Part shown: one piece after another, positions 25,512 to 34,638 of the stretch
Numbering within the stretch: the stretch's first letter is position 1
How the letters are laid out: each line of letters opens with the position of its first letter
Origin: an uncultured Muribaculaceae bacterium
GTDB lineage: Bacteria > Bacteroidota > Bacteroidia > Bacteroidales > Muribaculaceae
DNA: 64,000 bases
Assembly (NCBI GenBank): GCA_934667475.1
Contig: CAKUMB010000008.1
Span: forward strand, 1 to 64,000
Direction of reading: 5' to 3'
Notes under the pieces: model-generated
The model's input: only the letters and a program-made list of their open reading frames with translations
Databases searched by the model: none
What the model was told of the DNA's origin: nothing
Translations under genes and position numbers: made by a program

Positions 25512-26128
25512 TATTTCACGATTGATAAGATTGAACCTTTGCAGCCTGGCACAGAACCCTTCACTACGAGAAGGTTGTTCTCAGGCATGACTTTAACTAT
25601 CTGTAAGTTTTGCACAGTTACGCGCTCGTTGCCCATCTGGCCTGCCATGCGCATGCCCTTGAACACCTTTGCGGGGTAAGAGCAGGCACCGATAGAACCG
25701 GGTGCGCGGAAGCGGTCGTCCTGGCCGTGAGTGGCCTGGCCAACGCCGCCGAAGCCGTGGCGCTTAACCACGCCCTGGAAGCCTTTACCTTTTGAAGTGC
25801 CGATAACGTCAACAAATGCGGTGTCGCTGAACAAATCCACGGTGATCACGTCACCCAGTTTGTACTCACCATCAAAATCCTTGAACTCGGCCAAGTGTCT
25901 TTGCGGCTTCACTCCAGCCTTCTTGAAGTGTCCGGCCTCGGGCTTGGTGGTGTGCTTCTCGGTCTTCTCCTGGAAGCCGAGCTGCAGTGCCTCGTAGCCG
26001 TCTTTTTCAAGAGTCTTGACTTGAGTAACTACACAAGGACCTACTTCGATAACAGTGCACGGCACGTTTTTGCCGTCGGCACTGAAAACGGATGTCATTC
26101 CGATTTTCTTTCCTAATAATCCTGGCAT
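25511..26128 (-). CDS. rplC: 50S ribosomal protein L3
   Basis: The 205-residue protein begins MPGLLGKKIGMTSVFSADGK and has the central signature GTSKGKGFQGVVKRHGFGG. L3 starts 50S assembly near the peptidyl transferase centre. It follows rpsJ by 84 nt. Confidence 0.98.
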   Translation of the reverse strand: MPGLLGKKIGMTSVFSADGKNVPCTVIEVGPCVVTQVKTLEKDGYEALQLGFQEKTEKHTTKPEAGHFKKAGVKPQRHLAEFKDFDGEYKLGDVITVDLFSDTAFVDVIGTSKGKGFQGVVKRHGFGGVGQATHGQDDRFRAPGSIGACSYPAKVFKGMRMAGQMGNERVTVQNLQIVKVMPENNLLVVKGSVPGCKGSILSIVK

Positions 26129-26212
26129 TTCTCTTTTTGTTTTAAATAATTCTTTAAATCACTTGTTTGATTAATTCTGTCAACTGTGTTGGTTTGTGCT
26201 TGAGGCGGTGTA

Positions 26213-26518
26213 CTATACCTTGATTTCCACCTCTACACCGCTGGGGAGCTCGAGCTTCATCAGCGCGTCGACGGTCTTGCTAGTAGAGCTGTAGATGTCG
26301 ATGAGGCGCTTGAATGATGAAAGCTGGAATTGCTCGCGCGACTTTTTGTTGACGAAAGTCGAACGGTTAACGGTGAAGATGCGCTTGTGGGTGGGCAGGG
26401 GTATGGGACCGCTGACCACTGCGCCTGTTGCCTTCACAGTTCTGACAATCTTCTCAGCTGACTTGTCAACCAAGTTGTGATCGTAAGATTTTAATTTGAT
26501 TCTGATTTTTTGGCTCAT
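26213..26518 (-). CDS. rpsJ: 30S ribosomal protein S10
   Basis: The 101-residue protein starts MSQKIRIKLKSYDHNLVDKS and has GPIPLPTHKRIFTVNRSTFV. S10 belongs to the 30S head and also acts in antitermination as NusE. It follows fusA by 22 nt; no tuf gene lies between them. Confidence 0.98.
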   Translation of the reverse strand: MSQKIRIKLKSYDHNLVDKSAEKIVRTVKATGAVVSGPIPLPTHKRIFTVNRSTFVNKKSREQFQLSSFKRLIDIYSSTSKTVDALMKLELPSGVEVEIKV

Positions 26519-26540
26519 ATTTGTTTATGATATAAATATA

Positions 26541-28664
26541 TTATTTCAGTAAATCTACGCGTCCCTTGCACTCGCTGAGCACCTTCTCGGCAATCGACTT
26601 GCTCACCTCAGCGTAGTGTGAGAACGACATTGTGCTTGTAGCGCGGCCCGAAGTGATGGTGCGCAGTGCGGTCACATAGCCGAACATCTCGGCAAGCGGT
26701 GCGGTGGCCTTGATGATGCGGGCGCCGCTGCGGCTTGTCTCCATGCCCTCTACCTGGCCGCGGCGCTTGTTAAGGTCGCCGATCACATCGCCCATGCTCT
26801 CCTCGGGGGTAACAACCTCCACCTTCATGATGGGCTCCATGAGCACGGGGCCGGCCTGCTCGCAAGCCTTGCGGAATGCCTGCTGTGCGCACAGCTCGAA
26901 TGAGAGCTGATCGGAGTCAACGGGGTGGAACGAGCCGTCGAGCACTGTAACCTTGAGCTGCTCCACGGGATAGCCGGCGAGCACGCCGTTCTTCATTGCC
27001 ATCTGGAAGCCCTTCTGGATTGAGGGGATGAACTCCTTGGGGATGTCACCGCCCTTAACCTCGTCGATGAACTCGAGGTTGCCCTCGTAACCTTCCTCAA
27101 CGGGCTCTACGCGGCAGATGATGTCGGCAAACTTACCGCGACCACCGGTCTGCTTCTTGAACACCTCGCGAAGCTCGATGGGCTTGGTGATGGCCTCTTT
27201 ATATGTAACTTGCGGACGGCCCTGGTTGCACTCAACCTTGAACTCGCGGCGCAGACGGTCGATGATGATGTCGAGGTGAAGCTCACCCATACCGCGGATA
27301 ATGGTTTGGCCTGTCTCCTCGTTGCTCTCCACCTGGAATGTGGGGTCTTCTTCGGCCAGCTTCTGCAGACCCACGTCGAGACGGTCGAGGTCCTTCTGGG
27401 TCTTAGGCTCTACGGCAACACCGATCACAGGATCGGGGAAGTCCATGGCCTCGAGCACGATGGGGTGTGCCTCGTCGCACAGAGTGTCGCCGGTGCGCAC
27501 ATCCTTGAAGCCTACGCCTGCGCCAATGTCGCCGCAGCCGATGGTCTCCATCGGGTTCTGGCGGTTACTGTGCATCTGGAACAGACGCGAGATGCGCTCC
27601 TTCTTGCCCGAGCGCGAGTTGAACACGTAGCTGCCGGCGTCGATCTTGCCTGAGTATACGCGGAAGAACACCAGACGGCCCACATAGGGGTCGGTAGCGA
27701 TCTTGAACACGAGGGCGCACATGGGATCCTCGAAGATGGGACGGCGCGACTCCTCCTTGTCGGGGTCGTCGTAGGACTTACCAACAATTTCGGGAGTGTC
27801 CTCGGGGCTGGGCAGGTAGGCGCACACTGCATCGAGCAGGGGCTGCACGCCTTTGTTCTTGAACGACGAGCCGCACAGCATGGGCACAATCTCCATCTTC
27901 AGAGTGGCGGCGCGCAGGGCACGCTTGATCTCGTCGATGGTGATGGTCGAGGGGTCGTCGAAATATTTTGTCATCAGATCATCGTCAAACTCGGCGATGC
28001 TCTCAAGCATCTTGTCGCGGTAAGACTGGCACTCATCGAGCATTTCTGCCGGGATGTCGTCGATCTCATACTCAGCGCCCATGGTCTCATCGTGCCAGTA
28101 GAGGGCCTTCATAGTGATAAGGTCAACGAGACCCTTGAAGCTCTCCTCGGCGCCGATAGGCAGCTGAATGGGACAGGGATTAGCGCCCAGAACGTCGTGG
28201 ATCTGGCGGGCCACCTCCAGGAAGTTGGCGCCCGAGCGGTCCATCTTGTTCACATAGGCGATGCGGGGCACATTGTATTTGTCGGCCTGGCGCCACACGG
28301 TTTCACTCTGGGGCTCAACGCCGCCCACAGCGCAGAAAGTGGCCACAGCACCATCGAGCACGCGGAGCGAACGCTCCACCTCAACGGTGAAGTCAACGTG
28401 TCCCGGAGTGTCGATCAGGTTGATCTTGTACTTCTTGTCGTTGTACTTCCAGAATGCGGTGGTAGCTGCCGATGTGATAGTGATGCCACGCTCCTGCTCC
28501 TGCTCCATCCAGTCCATGGTGGCGGCGCCGTCGTGCACCTCACCGATTTTGTGTGTCAGACCAGTGTAGAAGAGGATACGCTCAGATGTGGTGGTCTTGC
28601 CGGCATCGATGTGAGCCATGATGCCTATGTTACGCGTTAATTTCAGTTGTTCGTCTGTCTTCAT
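26541..28664 (-). CDS. fusA: elongation factor G
   Basis: The 707-residue GTPase drives ribosomal translocation. G motifs are visible: AHIDAGKTT (G1), GITITSA (G2), DTPGHVDF (G3) and NKMD (G4), followed by EF-G domains II-V ending in the conserved RTITSGRATSTMSFSHY. It follows rpsG by 22 nt in the usual str order. Some Bacteroidetes have more than one EF-G; this copy sits at the canonical operon place. Confidence 0.98.
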   Translation of the reverse strand: MKTDEQLKLTRNIGIMAHIDAGKTTTSERILFYTGLTHKIGEVHDGAATMDWMEQEQERGITITSAATTAFWKYNDKKYKINLIDTPGHVDFTVEVERSLRVLDGAVATFCAVGGVEPQSETVWRQADKYNVPRIAYVNKMDRSGANFLEVARQIHDVLGANPCPIQLPIGAEESFKGLVDLITMKALYWHDETMGAEYEIDDIPAEMLDECQSYRDKMLESIAEFDDDLMTKYFDDPSTITIDEIKRALRAATLKMEIVPMLCGSSFKNKGVQPLLDAVCAYLPSPEDTPEIVGKSYDDPDKEESRRPIFEDPMCALVFKIATDPYVGRLVFFRVYSGKIDAGSYVFNSRSGKKERISRLFQMHSNRQNPMETIGCGDIGAGVGFKDVRTGDTLCDEAHPIVLEAMDFPDPVIGVAVEPKTQKDLDRLDVGLQKLAEEDPTFQVESNEETGQTIIRGMGELHLDIIIDRLRREFKVECNQGRPQVTYKEAITKPIELREVFKKQTGGRGKFADIICRVEPVEEGYEGNLEFIDEVKGGDIPKEFIPSIQKGFQMAMKNGVLAGYPVEQLKVTVLDGSFHPVDSDQLSFELCAQQAFRKACEQAGPVLMEPIMKVEVVTPEESMGDVIGDLNKRRGQVEGMETSRSGARIIKATAPLAEMFGYVTALRTITSGRATSTMSFSHYAEVSKSIAEKVLSECKGRVDLLK

Positions 28665-28686
28665 CTTTTTATTTCCCTATATTCTA

Positions 28687-29163
28687 TTAAAATCTGAAGT
28701 GTGCGAATGCGCGGTTAGCCTCGGCCATGCGGTGCATGTCCTCCTTGCGCTTGTATGCGCCACCCTGTTCGTTATATGCGTCAATGATTTCCGCTGCAAG
28801 CTTCTCGGCCATGGTCTTGCCGCCGCGCTTGCGGGCGAAGATGATGAGGTTTTTCATTGATATCGACTCTTTGCGGTCGGGGCGGATTTCGGTAGGCACC
28901 TGGAATGTGGCACCGCCCACGCGACGCGACTTAACCTCTACTTGGGGAGTCACTTTTTCAAGGGCGCTCTTCCAAATTTCGAGAGGGGTCTTCTCTTCTT
29001 TTGCCATTTTGTTGCCCACCACTTCAAGAGCGGTGTAGAAAATTCGGTATGAGGTGTTCTTCTTACCATCATACATCAGGTGGTTGACGAATTTAGAAAC
29101 TCGCACGTCACCGAATTTAGGATCGGGAAGGATGATCCTTTTCTTTGGCTTTGCTTTTCTCAT
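28687..29163 (-). CDS. rpsG: 30S ribosomal protein S7
   Basis: The 158-residue protein has FGDVRVSKFVNHLMYDGKKN and GGATFQVPTEIRPDRKES, then EDMHRMAEANRAFAHFRF at the end. S7 organises the 30S head. It is 177 nt after rpsL, a wider gap than usual; that gap is AT-rich and no promoter box was recognised in it. Confidence 0.98.
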   Translation of the reverse strand: MRKAKPKKRIILPDPKFGDVRVSKFVNHLMYDGKKNTSYRIFYTALEVVGNKMAKEEKTPLEIWKSALEKVTPQVEVKSRRVGGATFQVPTEIRPDRKESISMKNLIIFARKRGGKTMAEKLAAEIIDAYNEQGGAYKRKEDMHRMAEANRAFAHFRF

Positions 29164-29340
29164 TTCTTTTAAAAAAGGATAATAGTTTTAGTCCGCTTGG
29201 TTGTTGCTTCTTTTCTTCTTCAACGGCCGACGCTTCGACCATTTACTCAACCATGAAAAAATTCAATCCAATAAAACCAAAAACTAAGTTTAAAAATTTG
29301 ATTTTGTTGTTTTTAGTAATTCAGCCGTATTGTGCTTGGA

Positions 29341-29724
29341 TTATTTTTTGCCAGCTTTAGGACGCTTTGCGCCATACTTCGAGCGGCGCTGAGTGCGGCC
29401 AGCCACGCCGGCGGTGTCGAGTGTGCCACGCACGATGTGGTAGCGCACACCAGGAAGGTCTTTCACACGTCCGCCGCGCACCATCACAATTGAGTGTTCC
29501 TGCAGGTTGTGGCCTTCTCCCGGAATGTAAGAGTTAACCTCTTTGCCGTTTGTCAATCTCACACGTGCAACTTTGCGCATTGCCGAGTTAGGCTTTTTGG
29601 GCGTGGTGGTGTAAACACGCACGCACACGCCGCGGCGCTGAGGACATGCGTCCAGAGCAGGCGACTTGCTGGTATACTCCAAAGTTGTACGGCCTTTTCT
29701 TACTAATTGCTGAATTGTAGGCAT
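29341..29724 (-). CDS. rpsL: 30S ribosomal protein S12
   Basis: The 127-residue protein has the decoding loop TTTPKKPNSAMRKVARVRLT and GEGHNLQEHSIVMVRGGRVK. The lysine in KKPNS that changes in streptomycin-resistant mutants is the wild-type residue. It is the first gene of the operon running to rplQ. Confidence 0.98.
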   Translation of the reverse strand: MPTIQQLVRKGRTTLEYTSKSPALDACPQRRGVCVRVYTTTPKKPNSAMRKVARVRLTNGKEVNSYIPGEGHNLQEHSIVMVRGGRVKDLPGVRYHIVRGTLDTAGVAGRTQRRSKYGAKRPKAGKK

Positions 29725-29868
29725 CTTAGTTCTGTTTTACTTTGTTGTTAAATTATTAAATATCAAATAAAATTCAATTCCTTTGCCTCAAACCCTTTAC
29801 ACACACATAACTTCCGCTGAACCAAAGGTTTAGCGCAAGTAATTGAGCATTCAGGCTCAAAAGCGTTG

Positions 29869-29900
29869 CAAAGTTACGCACTAATTGGCTAACTACCAAA
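29869..29900 (-). promoter_or_regulatory. promoter of the ribosomal operon
   Basis: On the minus strand TTTG (29900-29897), 20 nt, TAACTTTG (29876-29869): a full match to the Bacteroidetes promoter form. The predicted transcript starts near 29862, giving rpsL a leader of about 135 nt. Confidence 0.8.
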
Positions 29901-29936
29901 TGTTTTATAACTTTTCTTTTGCGCACGCAAACTATT

Positions 29937-29957
29937 TACGCGCGCGCGTGCGCGCGT
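29937..29957. repeat. alternating purine-pyrimidine tract downstream of rmlC
   Basis: Twenty-one bases, TACGCGCGCGCGTGCGCGCG plus one T, alternate strictly between pyrimidine and purine. Such tracts favour Z-DNA. The tract lies between the rpsL promoter and the rmlC stop codon. Confidence 0.75.
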
Positions 29958-30018
29958 TAGACCTATCAGTTAGAGACACTTAGCCCCCTGCCCGGGCCCA
30001 ACTGCCGCGACAGTCAAT

Positions 30019-30573
30019 TTAACCAAAATTAAATGGTTTAATATCTTTTAACCCTATTCCTCGCGTATCTTTCTCGCTTAGGAGCATTTCGCTGGGCGAC
30101 ACACGCCAGTCGATGCCAAGGGCGGGGTCGTCGAAACGCAGGGTGGCTTCGCTCTGGGGGGCATACACGTTGTCCACCTTATACTGGAACTGGGCGGTGT
30201 CGCTCAGCACCACAAAGCCGTGGGCAAAGCCGCGCGGAATGAACAGCTGCAAGCCGTTGTCGGCCGTTAGCTCCACGGCCACGTGACGGCCATAGGTGGG
30301 ACTGCCGGCGCGCAGGTCGACGGCCACATCGAGCACCGCTCCGCGCGACACGCGCACCAGTTTGGCCTGGCTGAACTCGCCCTTCTGAAAGTGCAGGCCG
30401 CGCAGCACACCGTGGCTCGACACCGACTCATTGTCTTGAATAAACCGCACAGGACCTATGTGCTGCTCAAACTCACTTTGCTTAAACGTTTCGCAAAAAT
30501 AACCGCGGGCATCGCCAAAGCGCTTCGGCTTCACCACCCACACGCCCTCAATGGGCTGCTTGATAAATTCCAT
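30019..30573 (-). CDS. rmlC: dTDP-4-dehydrorhamnose 3,5-epimerase
   Basis: The 184-residue enzyme has the RmlC cupin pattern: GDARGYFCETF, FIQDNESVSSHGVLRGLHFQ with His61 as the catalytic base, and FIPRGFAHGFVVLSD. It converts dTDP-4-keto-6-deoxy-glucose to the L-lyxo isomer on the path to dTDP-L-rhamnose. The other rml genes are not next to it. It is divergent from the nucleotidyltransferase-like gene and has its own promoter. Confidence 0.95.
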   Translation of the reverse strand: MEFIKQPIEGVWVVKPKRFGDARGYFCETFKQSEFEQHIGPVRFIQDNESVSSHGVLRGLHFQKGEFSQAKLVRVSRGAVLDVAVDLRAGSPTYGRHVAVELTADNGLQLFIPRGFAHGFVVLSDTAQFQYKVDNVYAPQSEATLRFDDPALGIDWRVSPSEMLLSEKDTRGIGLKDIKPFNFG

Positions 30574-30617
30574 GTCAGAGACTATTTATATATATGTATT
30601 GTATTATATAATATGCA

Positions 30618-30642
30618 ATGTACACGCATGTGCGCGCACGCA
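30618..30642. repeat. alternating purine-pyrimidine tract upstream of rmlC
   Basis: Twenty-five bases, from ATGTACACGCATGTGCGCGC through ACGCA, alternate strictly between purine and pyrimidine. It lies 45 nt before the rmlC ATG, inside its leader. The rest of the 30574-30809 gap holds two promoter boxes. Confidence 0.75.
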
Positions 30643-30716
30643 AGCGCGGCACCGCCCCACCCCTGCCACATGCCTGGGTGCGGCAGCAAATGCCCTTGCG
30701 ACTTATCTTAGTTATA

Positions 30717-30724
30717 CAAAGATA
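30717..30724 (-). promoter_or_regulatory. -7 promoter box of rmlC
   Basis: On the minus strand TATCTTTG is an exact TAnnTTTG match, about 144 nt before the rmlC ATG. No -33 TTTG is seen at the right distance. Confidence 0.5.
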
Positions 30725-30745
30725 GGAAAAAAACTGATTTTTAAG

Positions 30746-30753
30746 TAACTTTG
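30746..30753 (+). promoter_or_regulatory. -7 promoter box of the nucleotidyltransferase-asd unit
   Basis: TAACTTTG fits TAnnTTTG and lies 57 nt before the ATG at 30810. It is 22 nt from the rmlC box on the other strand, so the two promoters are back to back. Confidence 0.55.
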
Positions 30754-30809
30754 CAATGCGCTTGCCACACACACCGAGGCGGCGCTACTAAAAAATATGA
30801 AGACTGACA

Positions 30810-32000
30810 ATGCGCAACATCATTTTTTTTGACGACAACGAAGTGCGCAAGGCATTGCTGCCGCTCACGTTCACACGTCCGGCAGCCGAGCTGCGCGTGG
30901 GCATAACCACCATAGCCGAGAAGTGGCGGCACATGCTGGGCACGGCCGACGCACGCTATTCACACCTCACTGTGCCCTACCTCAAGCCCAAGTTCCCGCT
31001 CAACGCACTCGAGAGCAACCTGATGGTGGCCGGACACATAATCCCCACCCCGCAGGTGGCAGCCAAGGCCCTTGCACTCGGCAGCGGCGAGGCGCTGATG
31101 GCTGGCAGCGAGCTGGTGGCGTTCAATGGCACGGCGGCCGATTTCGACGCGCGCCGCTGGGCCCGGGTGACAGAGCTCGACGAGGCCCCGATAGCCATAA
31201 GGCGCCCCTACGACATATTCACGCTCAACGGCCAGGTGCTGGAGAGCGACTTCACACGCATCACCAGCGGCCGCAAGTCGGCCCCGCTGCCGGCCACATG
31301 CACCGTGATTGGCGACCCCTCGCGCATATTCCTTGAGGAGGGCGCCACGGCCGACGGCGCAACGCTCAACTCGCGCCAGGGCTGCATCTATCTGGGCCGT
31401 GGCGTGGAGGTGATGGAGGGAGCCTGCGTGCGCGGCCCCTTTGCCGCAGGCGAGGGCTCGAAGGTGCGCATCGGCGCCAAGGTGTATGGCGCCACCACAC
31501 TGGGTCCGCAGTGCAAAATAGGCGGCGAGGTGGAAAACTGCGTGTTCACCGGCTACAGCAACAAGGCCCACGACGGCTATCTGGGCGACGCCGTGGTGGG
31601 CGAATGGTGCAACATAGGCGGCGGCACCACGGCCAGCAACCTGAAGAACGACTACAGCGAAATAAAGCTGTGGAACTACGCCTCGCAGCGCTTTGAGCGC
31701 ACGGGGCTGCAGTTTTGCGGCCCCATAATGGGCGACCACTGCAAGACGGGCGTGAACAGCATGCTCAACACCGCCACGGTGCTGGGCGTGGGGGTCAACA
31801 TCCACGGTTCGGGATTTCCAAGGCCGTTTGTGGCATCGTTTCAGGAGGGAGGCAACGCAGGCGGATTCAAGGACGTGCCGCTCAAGGCCTTCCTGCCCAT
31901 TGCAGAGCGGGTGATGGCGCGCCGCGGCATCGACCTCGACGACACCGAGCGTGGCATACTCACCGCCGTGCACGACATTGCCGAGCGCAAATACAAGTAA
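30810..32000 (+). CDS. GlmU-like putative sugar nucleotidyltransferase
   Basis: The 396-residue protein has an N-terminal region (MRNIIFFDDNEVRKALLPLT, FTRPAAELRVG) typical of the Bacteroidetes family annotated as putative sugar nucleotidyl transferase. From about residue 180 it has a left-handed beta-helix with hexapeptide repeats (IGAKVYGATTLGPQCKIGGE, VVGEWCNIGGGTTASNLKND), as in the acetyltransferase half of GlmU. The canonical GxGTRM nucleotide signature is absent from the N-terminus, so the activated sugar and even the activity are uncertain. It is 36 nt upstream of asd and probably cotranscribed. Confidence 0.75.
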   Translation: MRNIIFFDDNEVRKALLPLTFTRPAAELRVGITTIAEKWRHMLGTADARYSHLTVPYLKPKFPLNALESNLMVAGHIIPTPQVAAKALALGSGEALMAGSELVAFNGTAADFDARRWARVTELDEAPIAIRRPYDIFTLNGQVLESDFTRITSGRKSAPLPATCTVIGDPSRIFLEEGATADGATLNSRQGCIYLGRGVEVMEGACVRGPFAAGEGSKVRIGAKVYGATTLGPQCKIGGEVENCVFTGYSNKAHDGYLGDAVVGEWCNIGGGTTASNLKNDYSEIKLWNYASQRFERTGLQFCGPIMGDHCKTGVNSMLNTATVLGVGVNIHGSGFPRPFVASFQEGGNAGGFKDVPLKAFLPIAERVMARRGIDLDDTERGILTAVHDIAERKYK

Positions 32001-32036
32001 CACACAACTAACAACACAACATACATTACACATAGA

Positions 32037-33047
32037 ATGAAAGTAGCAATAGTTGGCGCCAGCGGCGCGGTTGGACAGGAATTCATGAGAGTGCTCGACG
32101 AGCAGAACTTTCCTGTGTCGGAACTCGTGCTGTTTGGCTCAAAGCGCAGCGCGGGGCGCATATTCACATTCCGCGGAGTAGACCATGTGGTGCAACTGCT
32201 GCAGCACAACGATGATTTCAAGGGCATCGACGTGGCGTTTGTGTCGGCCGGAGCCGACACGGCGCGCGAGTTTGCGCCCACCATCACAAAATTCGGCACT
32301 ACTATGATTGACAACTCGAGCGCATTCCGCCTCGACCCCGACGTGCCACTGGTGGTGCCCGAGGTGAACGGTGAAGACGCCCTCAACGCGCCCAGGCACA
32401 TCATTGCCAACCCCAACTGCACCACCATTCTCATGGTGGTGGCGCTGAAGCCGCTCGACAACCTCTCGCACATCAAGAATGTGCAGGTGGCCACCTATCA
32501 GGCGGCAAGCGGCGCGGGCCTGGCTGCCATGGACGAGCTGGCGCTGCAGTTCAGCGAGATAGCCACGGGCAAGACGTCGCCCACGGTTGAGCACTTCCCC
32601 CACCAGCTGGCCTACAACGTGATTCCGCAAATCGACGTGTTTCAGGACAACGACTACACGCGCGAAGAGATGAAAATGTATCACGAGACGCGAAAAATAC
32701 TGCACAGCGACATCCGCGTGAGCGCCACCTGCGTGCGCGTGCCAGTGGTGCGCGCCCACAGCGAGGCCGTGTGGATCGAGACCGAGCGCCACATAAGCCC
32801 CGCCGAGGCGCGCGCCGCGCTCGAGAAAGCCCCGGGCGTGGTGGTGGTCGACAATCCAGCCCGCGCAGAATATCCCATGCCGCTCGACTGCACACGGCGC
32901 GACCCCGTGTTTGTGGGCCGCATACGCGAGGACACCAGCAGCGACTACGGCCTCACCTTCTGGGTGGTGGGCGACCAAATAAAGAAGGGTGCGGCCCTCA
33001 ACGCCGTGCAAATTGGCCAATACCTGCTCACCCACCGCAGGCAGTAA
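32037..33047 (+). CDS. asd: aspartate-semialdehyde dehydrogenase
   Basis: The 336-residue enzyme reduces aspartyl phosphate to aspartate semialdehyde, a branch point to diaminopimelate/lysine, methionine and threonine. It has the NADP-binding start VAIVGASGAVGQEFMRVL, catalytic Cys128 in ANPNCTT and RVPVVRAHSEAVWIE carrying the substrate-binding and catalytic residues. A hairpin terminator follows. Confidence 0.97.
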   Translation: MKVAIVGASGAVGQEFMRVLDEQNFPVSELVLFGSKRSAGRIFTFRGVDHVVQLLQHNDDFKGIDVAFVSAGADTAREFAPTITKFGTTMIDNSSAFRLDPDVPLVVPEVNGEDALNAPRHIIANPNCTTILMVVALKPLDNLSHIKNVQVATYQAASGAGLAAMDELALQFSEIATGKTSPTVEHFPHQLAYNVIPQIDVFQDNDYTREEMKMYHETRKILHSDIRVSATCVRVPVVRAHSEAVWIETERHISPAEARAALEKAPGVVVVDNPARAEYPMPLDCTRRDPVFVGRIREDTSSDYGLTFWVVGDQIKKGAALNAVQIGQYLLTHRRQ

Positions 33048-33069
33048 CGGCCACAACAAGGGAAACAAG

Positions 33070-33107
33070 CAGTCCCCCTGAAGCCTCAAAGGGCCTCAGG
33101 GGGACTG
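33070..33107. terminator. hairpin between convergent genes asd and WG-repeat protein
   Basis: CAGTCCCCCTGA pairs perfectly with TCAGGGGGACTG (12 bp), extended by three more pairs after a mismatch. The T-runs on both sides are poor, so it is a likely bidirectional terminator. Confidence 0.7.
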
Positions 33108-33128
33108 CCGTTATATTATGGGCCACAC

Positions 33129-34463
33129 TCAGTTGCCAAAGGTGTCGCGGCCCTGAAGGTCGACATAGCCCCACTTGCCGCCAAAGCGCACGGCTGCCAC
33201 GCCCTCGGGCGTGAAGTGGTAGGAGTCGGGCAGCACCTCGCCGCCTGCGCATGGGGCGGCGTAGTCGTAGCGGCACGGAATTGCCACTGTGCCGTCGGGC
33301 TTCACGAAGCCATACTTGCCATTGGAGTCGCAATGCAGGGCGTAGCCGCCGCTCACGGGGCCGCTCACCACCGTCTGGCCCAGAGTGCCGTCGCGGGCAA
33401 TGAGCTTGAACGACGACACTGTGGGCTGCTGGTCGGCGTCGTCGGCATCATTTTTCTTTTTTTTGCCGTCGGCCACAGAGGGCAGCGGCTGCTCGAGGCC
33501 GGCAAGAGAGTACCCCTCGCTGAAGGGCATCATGTTTTTGGTCATGTCCACATCGGTGGTGAAATAGCTCGAGGCAATCACCTGCTCGCCGCTGTGGTTG
33601 ATGAATCCATAGCTTAGGCCGTCGACGGTGACCGACGCAAGGCTGTCGCTGAAATCGCCCGGCTTGGTGCCGAAGCGCAGATTCAGCACCACGGCCCCGG
33701 CGGTGTCGACAAACTGGTAGCGGAACGGATAGGTGGCCTCGCTGTTGTCCTGCAGCAGCGTGTCATCAACGGCCACCGCCGCCACACCCTCGCTGAAGCT
33801 GTGGGCGTCGGCATACACAAAGGGGATGGCCACGCCGCCCTGGCGGTTGATGAAGCCATACTTCACGTCGCCGTCGTCGCTGGCCAGCATCATGCAGGCG
33901 CGGCCGCTCCTGAAGGCGCAGCCCTGGCCGTCGTTGGCCGGCTGATACTTGCCTGTGGTGTTAATCACGCACCGGCCTGCCTTGTCGATGAATCCAGTGA
34001 AATCCTCGCTCATCACATAGGCCAGGCCCTCGCTGAAGTCATACACATTGTCGTAGATGTAGTCCACAACCAGGCGGCCCGAGCGGTCCATGAAGCCCCA
34101 CTTGAGCTGGCGGTCGTAGTTGGCCTTGGCGCCCGAAGTCTCCTTGGCCACGGCCACCATGCCCTCGTGATAGTTGCGTATGTAGCCATTGTCGCGGAAA
34201 AATCCGTAGTCGTCGCGCTCATTGTCGAGGTCAAACACGCGGCTGAACTGGCACGGCACCACCTCGCGGCCCTGGGCATCGATGTAGCCCCAGTTGCCGC
34301 CGCGGCACACGGCTGCCATGCCGTCGCTGTAGTTCTGCACTATGTCGTATTGCTGCACCGCAGCCTTAAACTCGGGAGTGATGCTCACCGCGGCAGTCTG
34401 GCCACTGGCCATGGCGGGGACGGCCAGCGCAAGGGCGGTGAGGCTGTGTAATAATGCTTTCAT
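33129..34463 (-). CDS. secreted WG-repeat protein
   Basis: The 444-residue protein has a signal peptide (MKALLHSLTALALAVPAMAS) and at least seven WG-type repeats spread over its length: WGYIDAQGREVVPCQF, WGFMDRSGRLVVDYIYDN, GFIDKAGRCVINTT, YGFINRQGGVAIPFVYAD, YGFINHSGEQVIASSYF, YGFVKPDGTVAIPCRYD and WGYVDLQGRD. WG repeats make beta-rich, probably binding, domains in Bacteroidetes; no enzyme activity is expected. A lysine/aspartate-rich linker (DGKKKKNDADDADQQ) interrupts the series. The ATG at 34463 is chosen because it gives a proper signal peptide; the frame stays open to 34631. Confidence 0.85.
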   Translation of the reverse strand: MKALLHSLTALALAVPAMASGQTAAVSITPEFKAAVQQYDIVQNYSDGMAAVCRGGNWGYIDAQGREVVPCQFSRVFDLDNERDDYGFFRDNGYIRNYHEGMVAVAKETSGAKANYDRQLKWGFMDRSGRLVVDYIYDNVYDFSEGLAYVMSEDFTGFIDKAGRCVINTTGKYQPANDGQGCAFRSGRACMMLASDDGDVKYGFINRQGGVAIPFVYADAHSFSEGVAAVAVDDTLLQDNSEATYPFRYQFVDTAGAVVLNLRFGTKPGDFSDSLASVTVDGLSYGFINHSGEQVIASSYFTTDVDMTKNMMPFSEGYSLAGLEQPLPSVADGKKKKNDADDADQQPTVSSFKLIARDGTLGQTVVSGPVSGGYALHCDSNGKYGFVKPDGTVAIPCRYDYAAPCAGGEVLPDSYHFTPEGVAAVRFGGKWGYVDLQGRDTFGN

Positions 34464-34508
34464 AATTGCTGTGATAAAAAAAATGATGTTACGCCTTAAA
34501 AATGCTGA

Positions 34509-34516
34509 CAAAAGTA
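34509..34516 (-). promoter_or_regulatory. -7 promoter box of the WG-repeat gene
   Basis: On the minus strand TACTTTTG fits TAnnTTTG, 46 nt before the ATG. No -33 match is seen. It separates this gene from the envelope operon that ends at 34639. Confidence 0.45.
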
Positions 34517-34638
34517 GGCAAAAAACCGCAATCGGCCCACATTCTGTGGAGAAACGGAATATTTTTGCCACCTTTTTGTCGGCACTTTTGACTCGCCAGG
34601 CGTCCATTGGTTTAATCACAGCCGCCGGCAATAGCGCC

